This document shows, one piece after another, positions 12,201-22,788 of a DNA stretch of 64,000 nt. Positions within the stretch are counted from its first letter, which is position 1; the number at the start of each line of letters is the position of its first letter. The position numbers and the translations under genes were made by a program. The DNA is from Diploscapter coronatus. Taxonomy: Eukaryota > Nematoda > Chromadorea > Rhabditida > Rhabditidae. The notes beneath the pieces are model-generated. The model saw only the letters and a program-made list of their open reading frames with translations. It ran no database searches and had not been told where the DNA came from. The DNA lies in assembly GCA_964036155.1 (NCBI GenBank), contig OZ038422.1:15275201-15339200 (forward strand), read 5' to 3'.

Positions 12201-14461
12201 TTCACAAAGATGCTCCGAACAATGATCTATCCAAACGAAAAATCATCAACAAGCTTGAAAATGTCGTACAAGAAACTGCAAAAGGTTCATTAGTTTAGAA
12301 AAATGTATTTTTTTCTAGTTGAATTTCAGCTTCAAGATAAAGTGACTGAAAGCAGGCGTGAGCGACAATTCAAGCATCGTATGCTGGACATGGTCTTGGG
12401 AAAGGACAATCCATACAGAAGGAGCAAGTCTTTTACTGAACGGTATTTTTTCCTGGAAGCTTATTTACTTTTGCCATTTTCAAGATTCCAAGACCTGGTT
12501 CCCGATGGAATGGTCGATAAAAATGTCTATGGTCTGGTGAATACCGTATCCCGACATACGAAGGACATCAACGCGAATCTCCTTTCGCCACGATTCTTTC
12601 CTCTTCTGCCCGATAAGTACACTAGCAAAAAGTGAGCGCTCTTATTTCTTCTGGAAAGAAATTCTGGAGAATATAATGTTGCATATGGTAGATGAAATTC
12701 TATGGTTCGAAATAACATTGAAAATTGGAAGATAGCGAAGTGATTGTATTCCTTGGTAGCGGGAAAAATCGTCCCGCCTAAATGCCTGCATTGAGTGGGG
12801 AACGACTTTTCTCGCTGCCGTATCCTTTCAAATACTATTTTGAATATATCGATGTCATGGTCTTACTGTTTCCGTTCAGACATAAACATTGTATTCACAT
12901 TATTCTTAGGCATCTTCTTTCGCCAGACTTGTTCCCATTCTACAAAGACGACACAGGCCGAAGTGTGCTGCCTCTTCCTGACGTCCTTGAAAAGTCCGGA
13001 ATGAATGAGAAAGACCGTGATTCTGTATTGGAACTCGTCATGGACGTCACTGGTCAATAGAAAGCTCTTTACAAATGTAATTCCCCATTTTAGGTGTGAA
13101 TAGCTTGGTGGACGATGCTATGGGTTTGATCGATGGGTTGAGGAAAACCGGGTTGGACAAGGATCTTTTGAACATGAACTCACTTATTGACACAGTACAT
13201 CTGAAAATCGTCTTGATTTATTTAAAAAAAAAATTTAGACATTCACAACGATCAAGTCTCAGTTCAGCCCAGATCAGAAGCTCGACTTCGAAAATTCGAA
13301 GTTCACTTTCATGACGCCGAAGCAAATCGAACTGCTCTACGGCGAAAACGGTAGTTGCTGAATATTCATTTGTGATTCTGGTTTCATGATATAATCTAGG
13401 AATTATGAACACATCCCTAGCGAAGCTCCCTTTTGATTTGGACATTTATCGAAATTTTTCGGATGTTGAGAGACACGAATCACTGAAGTGAGTCATTTTT
13501 ATCTGTCAATTCATAAGAATAAATCAGAGCAACTGTCCGACATATTGCTCGCGGTGACTACGCAAGTCTGACTCGAAATGAGGATCGTCATACTCGAGTC
13601 AAGAGAATAATTATCGACATTGGAGATCCTATCTTTTATCGAATAGCTCTACTTCATCCAACCATTCTTGCTCCATTCGCTTTCAACCCAGGCATCAATA
13701 CGGTATGAGAGGGATTTGAGGGATGAATTTTGCTGAGTGATAATTTTAGCTGAGTGTTCTTGGTCCTCTCATATTGTCACCTAACATTTTCTCTCCATCA
13801 GTTTTGAGTCCGCTTTTGGTAAGTTGTGATAACATGCTGTATTTTTGTTTCGATTTTTCTTTCTAGATGAGTTTACCCATTGCAAGTCCTCAGGTTAGCT
13901 CCAGAAATTGTTATTAATGTTTTTTTTTTATTTTTAACAAATTGTAGGTTGGAGATCCCCTTATATTTAGTCCTTACGTCGGTAAGAAAGAATGTTTTTC
14001 AATAAAGAGATAAAGATTATTTTAGTCGGCCCAAATATCTTGTCTGCTGCCGTCTTCAATGCCTATGTTTTCTCACCATACGTGTAAGTGTGATGAAACT
14101 CTGGAAAGGGTTAAAAGATTCATTTTAGGTTGTCGCCAAATATTGGTATGGCACATTTTCAAATTGACCTAATGTTTTCATAAATAAGTTTAATTTTAGT
14201 AAATCCATACGTCATGTCGTAAGTTGTAAATTTTCAAATTTTCGATAATTTAGCCATTTCATGCCTCTCATACTTTCTCCATTTGTCCTTTGTCCGGATA
14301 TTTTATCGCATACAATCATGTCAGGGGTGGTTTTGAGCCCATCCGGTATGAAAATCTAATTTTCTTTAATTTTTTTTGTTCAAATTTCAGTCTTATCGCC
14401 GGCAGTCTTCACTGAGTCAGCTTTAGCTGCCAACATTCTATCACCGACAATTTTGTCATAA
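9297..14461 (+). CDS. MLT-10 family moulting-cycle protein (Moulting_cycle/DUF644 plus SP-rich repeats), 5' end unresolved
   Basis: Twenty-four exons join in frame from 9297 to the TAA at 14461 (at least 872 aa): 9297-9540, 9801-9892, 9933-10021, 10950-11052, 11106-11566, 11614-11750, 11799-11824, 11930-12043, 12198-12284, 12330-12442, 12485-12631, 12910-13052, 13094-13194, 13239-13350, 13400-13487, 13528-13702, 13750-13818, 13867-13893, 13948-13981, 14026-14083, 14129-14145, 14200-14218, 14254-14345, 14391-14461. The C-terminus is a degenerate hydrophobic SP repeat (LSPNIFSPSVLSP, then FSPYVVGPNILS) typical of the MLT-10 family, nematode proteins made in epidermis and required for moulting. 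Upstream sits a conserved-looking block (VRHIARGDYASLTRNEDRHT) and a long Arg/Lys-rich part from exon 5. Exon 7 (11799-11824) is the least certain. No signal peptide was found, so the first exon(s) are missing from this model. Confidence 0.75.
10022..10949 (+). other. Long intron of the MLT-10-like gene
   Basis: At 928 bases this is much longer than the other introns of this gene. It contains a short hairpin (10630-10640 pairs with 10654-10664, CGTTAACTGGT) and a TTCACA-type tandem repeat near 10702-10730. No exon is supported inside. Confidence 0.45.
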
Positions 14462-14615
14462 TTAGTTTTTGATACGGGAAGTTTTAGGTACAACTTGAAA
14501 TCACAATGTGCCATAATCCAAGTCCTGAGGATTTGCAATAATTTTGCTCATGTGTTTGTAAATATTGAATTTATGGTTATAGGAAACGATTTTAAGATTA
14601 CGGTTAATATCGTGC

Positions 14616-14621
14616 AATAAA
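14616..14621 (+). promoter_or_regulatory. Poly(A) signal of the MLT-10-like gene
   Basis: AATAAA 155 bases after the stop codon. Confidence 0.6.
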
Positions 14622-15495
14622 TAGATTTTAACTTTTAGCTTGTCTTGATCAACAACAATCTGTGATGATAGTGAAGGTAGTATCGCAAGTGACTAAAATC
14701 CAGGAAAGTCAAAGATTGTGGTTCTGAAAATCCATGTTCGTATTTTGTAATATCCTAAATTCAAAACTAATGATTAAAAATCAAACTTTGTCGTTCGTTA
14801 TTGCAGTTCTAACAATTAGCTCGTTTTATTTGTCGATCAGTGTGTCCGCTTACTGATCATTATCGTTTTCACCGTCGAAATCAAAACACCGTTTTGACTT
14901 CAATTTCTTCTCGCCATCCGAAATGATGGAAAGTTTGCGTGTCTTTGCCATATTTTTATCGATAAAAATCGTACATCGATAATTCGGTCTGTTGCCTGTT
15001 TCTCCAATTTTACTTTTCGTTATCAAATCACAATCTTCTCCCCTTTTCGTCCTGTAGAGTTTTTGACCCTCCTCGCTAAACTCATTCATTATCGTTGCAT
15101 CGGTTTTCAGTTCCTTTGTGATGAAGATAAGATCACTTCGAATGTAACTGATCATCATTTTGTTTGATTGTAGACTTTACATTTCGCATTCTCGCACATC
15201 CTGCTTCTTGGAATAATCTCATCTTTCAAAGAAAATATTTTTTATTTGATCTCATGAAATTTTCTGGATTCATGAACAGATAGGCCACTTTAGATTTAAA
15301 ATTTTTGAGCTTGAGACATGACTTGATCCTATCAGACCCAAGCCAGGTCTTACTCAACCCTTGAATGTTGTTCTGATACAGAATCGATCTAAAATATTCT
15401 TATTAGGTTTTGACTATTCAATGCCTCAAAAGATGACAAGAGTTACATGTCTGTTTATGATAATCCAATATGTCCCTTTTTATTGTGTAAAATTA

Positions 15496-15502
15496 TTTTC
15501 AG
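15496..15502 (+). promoter_or_regulatory. Probable spliced-leader acceptor of astacin gene A
   Basis: TTTTCAG six bases before the start codon with no upstream coding exon, the usual nematode trans-splice site arrangement. Equivalent acceptors precede the starts at 28508, 32495, 37251, 40067, 48214 and 61699, and on the minus strand the start at 44739. Confidence 0.55.
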
Positions 15503-15508
15503 TCCAAA

Positions 15509-18500
15509 ATGAGAACAATTTGGCTCCTACTTGCGGTTTGCCTCGTCTTTGTTTTCGCCACGTCAGGTATCGTTTACTCATTGGCAGGTTATCGAACTTC
15601 ACCGCAATAAATTACTATTTCAGCTACTGAAGAAAATGATAAGGCGAACCAAACTAGGATAGGTAAAAAAAAGTAATCGATAAGTTTGAGTGCATAAAAA
15701 TATTTTAAGCTCGACAATCAGGACGTGGTCCGGGAGGACGAGAGAACGGGAATGGCCAAGGGCCTGCACAAAAGGTGAGTCCGGGTGTTCGTGACAGACA
15801 CGCTTGACGGCCACACTTGAACCCAGTCCCGATGAAGTTGATCGAAATCTGCCAGAAAGCATAACTGATGAGTGCTATCGATTGCATAATGGCTTATTGC
15901 ATCAGAGAAACGTTTCATCATCTACTGAGAAGCGGGAAAAGAGACTGATCAAATTTCTTAAAATCATAAAGGCAAAATCGAACATAACAATAATGCATTG
16001 AACAAATACTTATTCATTATCTATGCTTCTCTGCTGCGGTGAATCTAACTGACTAACCATTTATCCTCTCGCCATTTACTAGCTAACGATTTCAAATTTG
16101 AAGATAGTCAGCGCTTACGCTATCTCATAACCAATAATGAAAGTGTGGATAGAACGTAGATTTTATAGCTCAGTTTAGATCATTTTGACCAGGCGATAAA
16201 CGATAAAAATTACTGACTTAGCGTCAGATTTTGTGCCATTAATTGAGACATTTTGAAGATGAGACAGAAAGGCTTCCGAAGCTCGGTTGTCTCTAGAATC
16301 CAAAATATTCACTCACGACACCCACATGGCAAGAAACCTGTCAAAACTCCATCGCGTATTTCGTCATCTAAACCTGGCCCGAAGAAAAATGCGAGAAAAC
16401 ATCAACCTCCTCGAAATAGACCAAATTTGCGAAGAAATAGACCAAATTTCCGAAGAAAGCGACCTGCTAAGGTTGTGTGTAATTTTCTGAAGCTCGGAAA
16501 ATTCCTTCTGTTAGTTTGATGTAATATGCGTTGTTTTGAAGGCGAAGCCGCGAACTTCCCAACAAATGATTTCGGCAGCTGCACGCCGGAGAATGCGAAA
16601 ACAAAATGCACAACAAGCGCGAAACAAAAAGCCTGGAAAAAAGCCGTCGCCGCCGCGGCGAAGACCCTCACCTAAATCGGGACCGAAGAACGGTCCGAAA
16701 GGCCAACGAGCAGCTGGAAAAGGCAGAAATGCCAAAAGAAAGCCACCAGCTAAGGTTGTGTAAAATTTTCTGGAAACGGTTTCAGGAAATTTTATCCTGT
16801 AAACTAATCTTTACTCGATGAAAATATTTAGCCTGGAAATCACAACAGACCTGGAGCTGGGCCAGGAGCCAAGAAACAAACGCCACAACAGATCAGGCAA
16901 GCACAACGAGAAGCACGTCGTAAGGAATTATGAAAAAACAGGAAAATACTTGATAAATCTGAATTTAGAGAAAGTGCTTCAGAGGCGGAGGCAACGCAAA
17001 GCCCGGGCTATGAAAAAGAGAAAATGGGCCATGAATGTTATTAGACAGCTAAAAGTGAGAATGCACAAATGTTGTAATTTGGAAAGTCACCGCAAACTTA
17101 GGCATTCTCCAAGATGAAAGCGCAGAAGAAACGACCAAATAGGCGACACTGGCGTAGAGTCGCCGTTCAATATTGCAAGCGATATCCGGGACAGGCTCTC
17201 TGCAGGTAGAAGATATGAGATTTTTCAATCTCGTGAGTTGATTTTCAGAGGTGGAAAAATCCCCTGGTTCCGAGACGTTGACAAGATGATCGAAGGCGTT
17301 GATCGAAGGAACATCAAGAAGATTCTGCCAAGGGTTCCAAGGTTTGCCAAGGAAGATTAAGAAAGTTGGATATGAAAATGTTTCAGACGTCAGATTAAAC
17401 ATCCACTAGCAAACGTCAAGAAAGAACTGGCCGAAAAGGCCAGGGAGGCTCGCAAAAGAGCTCAAGCCCGGGTTGCTGATAAGGATGTTGTAGCGAAGAT
17501 CAAGGTTATTATTTATACAGTGTAATTGCAAAGTGAGTGGAATAAGATATAGTGCCATAACATTCAATTGGTGCTGTTTTCTTTATTTTATGTATGAAGT
17601 TTCGTCATCTTTCCAAATTTATAAATTCTCTAATTAAAGAAAATATAAATACTTCATGATCAATATGGCATTGCATTTTCTAAACAGAGTCCAAAGATTC
17701 TGATAATTCGAATTTAGAACGCATGCCGAGGCAGAAACTGTCGAAAACAGCCCGAGAAAGCGCTTCAAAAGAAGGATAATATCCTGAATAAGGTTAGCGG
17801 AATTAGCTGAAAATGGCAAAAATCATTTACCGATTCTCGTTTACAGCTCGTTGATTTCGAGAAGCGCTTCCAGAAGAGATCAAGACCTCCCAAAAGGCCT
17901 GTTGCCGCTGCCGGAGCCGCAGCTGCGGGTGCGGCCGCTTCAGGCGCTGCACTTGCCTCTGACGTGGATTCGGACACGGACGATGACGATGACGAAGACG
18001 ACGAGGCCGTTGAGGACCTTTCCAACAAGGTGCAACTCAGACTCGACAGAACTCTGCAGGTCAAGCAAGCTCTTCTCGAAAAGGCCGGACTGACTGAAGA
18101 TGTGAGTCAGCCTTTAGTTTTATAACCGAAAATACAGATTTCTTGCTATTAATGAAAGGTGTCTAACCATCTAACCTATCTACACGTTCCGTTATGCGTG
18201 TAACAAGTTTGATAATAAAAGTGCGAAAATCTCACCTCAAAACGCATCATTCGATAAACTTAGGTGGAAGCTGAGGACGATGGTGTTCTTGAAGGGGATT
18301 TGATGATAACTGAAGAACAGGCCAACATCCTGTTGAATGAGCTGGGACAGGCTGACGAAGGCGCTGATGCGGTCAAACTCGCTGACACTAGCGAAAGTGA
18401 CAGTGACTTGACCGACTCCGAGGACAACGGAGACGTGTCCGAGACTTCCGACAACGAAAACACATCTACTCTAGCTCCTCAACGAACACTGGAAGCTGGT

Positions 18501-19883
18501 GAGACAACCGTCGCATCGGATGCCTTCCAACATCCTGAAGCACCCCCTATTCCGCCACCACCTGGAAGTCCTCCATCTCCCGGAAGCAGTGGAAGTAGGA
18601 AAAAACGGTGAACTTCTTACACGAGATATTGCTTTAAAGTTATATTTATTTTCTAATTTCAACCAACTTCCCTAGTTGTATTACTTCGAAATTGTCAAAA
18701 TTCTCACTTTTCATGCAAATTTGCCAATGTTCTTCATGAATAACCAACTGAATATCAATCCAAAAGAAGATTAGGTTTCACGTTGCCGATAATTTTAGAT
18801 CGGCCATTTTCTTCGAGGACAGCAGCTTTGCTGTTTCGAGGTGGAATCAATACTCTCCCATTCCATTCTTCATGGACGAGTCCTTGGATGACGTGGATCG
18901 AAACGATGTCAGAAGTGGTCTCCTCGAAATTCAGCAAAGAACCTGCATTCGGTTTGAAAATTACTTTGAAAATTAAAAGAACTTGTTGAATTCAGATTCC
19001 AAGAACTTTCTTCACCGATTTCTGGAAACTATATTCATTATCTCAAAGTCGAAAATGCTGCATAGTAAGTTCGAAATTCAGCCAGAAAATTCACGTGGCC
19101 ATTTCAGCTGTGGTCTATCTTACATAGGCAAAGTTAATCCCGCGAATCCAATTTATCTCAGTTTCGCTTGCCCTAATGTGAGTCGAACTTTTTTTTTTTA
19201 TAATACTATGATAGTGATTCAATTTGCAGTTCCGTGGAGTCGTTATTCACGAGGTTTGAATGAATTTTATTTATTCGACTCTTATCTGGTAAACTATGCA
19301 AAATTATATTTAGACAATGCACGCCCTCGGAGTAGCCCATCAACATCAACGGACAGATCGTGATAATGTATGGCTACGTTTTATGATTTCAGTGATTTTA
19401 AAATAACATTTAGTCGATTACAATCGACTGGCAGAATGTCAACCCTCAACAATATGACACGTTCGCTGTTATTGAAGCCAACAAATTTACATCGTAAGGA
19501 TTTTCTGCATATCTTTCCCAGGAACATATTTTAGATATGGCGTTCCATATGCGTATGACTCGATAATGCACTATAATGGCTATATCTCTGCTATCAGCAT
19601 AAGCAAACCAACGATGATACCAAAAGCAATTATAAAATTTGTTTAAAATGATAGATATTCGACAGTTCAGGTTAGCCCCGGTACAAATCAAGCAATTCTT
19701 GGTCAGCGCAGACAAATGAGCGCGAGAGATGTTGAGATTCTGAAGAAAATGTACTGCATGCCATCTTGTACGGATACGAACGTGTACTGTGGAGTGTGGG
19801 CTCTGCAAGGACTCTGCACTAGCAGTTCGAACGGAGCATGGTTGAAAGCTAATTGTAAAAAATCTTGTAACTTATGCAGTTAA
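15509..19883 (+). CDS. Astacin-family zinc metalloprotease (NAS type) with extended basic/acidic pro-region and ShKT domain, copy A
   Basis: Twenty-one exons join in frame to 830 aa: 15509-15566, 15624-15662, 15710-15774, 16259-16471 (start uncertain), 16542-16754, 16832-16919, 16969-17054, 17114-17205, 17249-17341, 17387-17504, 17718-17792, 17847-18101, 18264-18607, 18799-18951, 18996-19064, 19108-19177, 19230-19253, 19314-19367, 19414-19493, 19535-19625, 19671-19883. A signal peptide (MRTIWLLLAVCLVFVFATS) starts it. Residues about 34-255 are very basic (Lys/Arg/Pro/Gly). A pro-domain (HWRRVAVQYCKRYPGQALCR), an acidic run (DDDDDEDDE, residues about 415-425) and a Pro tract follow. The catalytic domain starts near 580. 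HETMHALGVAH (684-694) holds the zinc ligands, although the usual Glu after the third His is Gln. The Met-turn is SIMHY (739-743). A C-terminal ShKT module follows (six Cys ending KKSCNLC). It is secreted, probably acting on cuticle or matrix proteins. The last intron (19626-19670) appears to start with GC. Confidence 0.85.
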
Positions 19884-20203
19884 AATTTCACATTAACGTA
19901 TTTGAAATAAATAATTCATAATACTTCTACAAATATGTTCAATAACAAATATATCATTACTAACACTTGGTGAATAATCTGAAAACTCAACGCGAATTGA
20001 AAGGAGTGATTTTATAATGAATTTTCGTTCCCACAAAAAGGAAATTCTGACGATCGATTATGATAAATGCATGGATCATCATGTTTCTGGTGAAACTTCG
20101 CACAATTGATTTGTGTCGAGAATTTCATCATAATGCATAAATAAATTTTGAACTTTTAGCTTAATTAGTCAAATTTAGCAATTTTGATAAGAACAAAAAA
20201 CTA
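19884..20203. other. Spacer between the tandem astacins
   Basis: 320 bases, AT-rich, containing the 3' UTR of copy A and the upstream region of copy B. Nothing else is visible. Confidence 0.6.
19906..19911 (+). promoter_or_regulatory. Poly(A) signal of astacin A
   Basis: AATAAA 23 bases after the stop codon. Confidence 0.75.
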
Positions 20204-22788
20204 ATGAATACAATTTGGGTTCTGTTACTAATCTCCGTCACCATTGTCTTCGTTTCTTCACAGGTAATGGTTTTAAAAAATTTGGAAAAGTTTAATTTTC
20301 ATATTACAAATTCTATCTAGACATCCCTTTCTAAGTTATTCAGGAATACAAGTCAAAAAGAGAAAATTGGCGTAGAGTAGCTATCCAGTACTGTAGCCAA
20401 AACCCAAACGAAGAGTTGTGCAGGTTCATAGAAAAAGTTGTGCAGGTTAGTACAAAATGAAATTCAGAAACGGAAAGATGCCCACATCTCATAATATCGA
20501 CACAATAGTTGACGAAACTAATGAAAGTAATTTATCCAAACTTCTAGGGTATTATTTTAGTAAGTTATGATATAAAGGTCTTTATTTTTGTAGAGAAATT
20601 GGAAATGCTGTAAATCAAATAGCCCACTGTTTGGAGACTGAGGCGAAAAGCATCGGTAATTTCATTGGTGGGATATGGAAGAAAGACAGGCCACATACAG
20701 AAGTTGAAAAATTATAATTTCTCCTCCTAAATAATTCTGCATTTAGACCACAACCAATGGTCCACAACCCACGAATCAATCGACAGAAATAAAATCAAAA
20801 AAGCAGAAGGAAACTCTTCTGCGGAGTGTAATCTATTTAAAAAAATCATTAGCTTTGCAGCTCCTTGAAACTGTCATTTTAGCTGACTCGTTTTGAAACA
20901 CCATTTCACAATGAGGTTAATTTCTACAGAGGTGTTAGACTAAAGAATGACAATGTCTCTGACAGAGTTCAACGAAGACTTAACAAAACCTTGCAAGTTA
21001 AGAAGGAGATTCTGAAGAAAGCTGGGATAAGTAACACTGTAAGCTTCCCTGTATTCCTATCGATGCATCTATCATTCTATCAGACTGAAGCTGAAGACGA
21101 TGGAGCGATAGAGGGTGACATTCTTCTGACTGAGGAACGAGCTGATGAATTGCTAAATCTGCTCAATCAAACTGATCAATCAATTCCTGAGGTTCCAAAA
21201 TTGAAGAGCAACACCGACAATTCAACTTTGTCAAACGCAAATGAGGATCTTCAAGAACAACACGAATCAGGTGACGAAGATGAAATCCCATCGCAAAATA
21301 TTCAATCGACAACTGATGGGACCATCAATGATGTAGAACCAAATCAAAATTCACTAGATGAAAGGAAGAAAAGGTTTGCGAGACAATGTTTTCTTATACT
21401 GATCTGATAGGATTTCAGGTCAGCAATTTACTTTGAAGAGAACAAGGAGCAAAAATGGAATTCGTCGGGGCCAATCCCGTTTTATCTGGACGAATCACTT
21501 AATTCAGTCGACAAAAATGACGTTAGAAGTGCATTGCTGGAGATTCAACGGAAAACTTGCATTAGGCAAAATTACAAATCGTTGTTTTCTAGGAAGTTTG
21601 GAAATGGCGTAATGACGAAATTCTTTCTGAACTTAGCATACTAAAAATAACAATATGCCTTATTTTCCTACAAATCCATTTTCAGTTCCTATTACAATTG
21701 GTCATATCGTATTTCGCCATTCCATCATAACATCAATTTCCAGATGTCTATTCTATTTATAAGTGAAAATTTAGATTCCAAGAACTTCTGCAGCCAGCTT
21801 CTGCGAACTACATTCACTATTACCATTTCCCAGATGCGAAATTGTAATCGTATTTCGAAATTAATTGAATTTGAAGCGAGAACTGATTTATTGCAGTTGT
21901 GGACTTTCATACATCGGAAAAGCGTCACCAGCAAACCCTGTTTATCTCAGTTTTAGTTGTCCGAATGTAATTTTGCCGATTTTTTATTCTAAAAACTATC
22001 GATTTTCAGCCGAGAGGAATTTCGATCCATGAGGCAATATAGATTTTCGTAGATATTTTTAAAAATGCAATTCCAGACTCTGCATGCTTTAGGTGTTGCG
22101 CATCAGCAACTCAGAACTGATCGGGATCTAGTAATTCATAATTTTTGATAGTAGCAAAATTTTCATTTAGCATGTTACCATAAACTGGACAAATGTCAAT
22201 CGACAACAATATGACACTTTCGCGATTATCGACTCGAAGAAATTCACGACGTAGGTGATATTCTATGATCATTCTTACAAGTATTTCAGATATGGCGTCC
22301 CATATGCATATGACTCGATAATGCATGCAGAAGGAAATTTTGGAGCCATAAATAGCAATCAGCCGACAATAATACCGAAAGTAAGAATTTATCACTAACA
22401 ATAATTGTGTGGAATTTCGATTCTAGTTCCGAGATTTGTGCTATAATGACACTTTTGAGCCTATGAATTTTAATGAAGAATCGTGCAAAGTTTCAATTCA
22501 AATTCCTAGTATCTTCCAAGACTAAACTTTGTTTTATAATATCAGAAGGAGAAAAGAATTGCAAAGATTCAGGTCAATCCAAATGCGAATCAGAAGCTTC
22601 TTGGGCAACGTCAACACCTCAGCAAGGGCGATATTGAGCTTCTAGCGAAAATGTATTGCCAACCGAAATGCGAGGATAAAAGCGTTTATTGCGGAGTTTG
22701 GGCCTTACAAGGGTACTGCACAAGCCCAGACAATGAAGGCTGGCTACAAGAAAATTGCAAAAAATCGTGCAACCTTCCCTGTTCATAA
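20204..22788 (+). CDS. Astacin-family metalloprotease homologue with ShKT domain, copy B, zinc-site Tyr replaced
   Basis: Fifteen exons join to 535 aa: 20204-20263, 20344-20423, 20468-20548, 20594-20702, 20747-20827, 20883-21038, 21084-21373, 21419-21565, 21775-21843, 21897-21966, 22010-22033, 22077-22130, 22171-22250, 22290-22380, 22573-22788. The signal peptide (MNTIWVLLLISVTIVFVSS), pro-domain (NWRRVAIQYCSQNPNEELCR), catalytic domain and ShKT tail are collinear with copy A, and seven catalytic-domain exons have identical or near-identical lengths. The basic exons of copy A (its exons 3-7) are absent. The zinc motif HETLHALGVAH (388-398) is intact with the same Glu-to-Gln change after the third His. 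The Met-turn reads SIMHA (443-447), so the Tyr that contacts zinc in astacins is Ala. Introns at 21566 and 22034 begin with GC. It may be a weakened or regulatory enzyme; the reading frame is open throughout, so it is not an obvious pseudogene. Confidence 0.82.

Larger units (their letters stand above)
14462..15508. other. Intergenic, 1.0 kb
   Basis: 3' UTR of the MLT-10-like gene, then upstream sequence of the first astacin. A 102-codon open frame on the minus strand (15158-14850), charged and without recognisable domain, could be a terminal exon but has no supported partner exon. Confidence 0.35.

Noticed and set aside
14850..15158. 102-codon open frame on the minus strand between the MLT-10-like and astacin genes
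   Set aside because: Charged low-complexity translation without partner exons or family resemblance; kept only as a remark in the intergenic entry.
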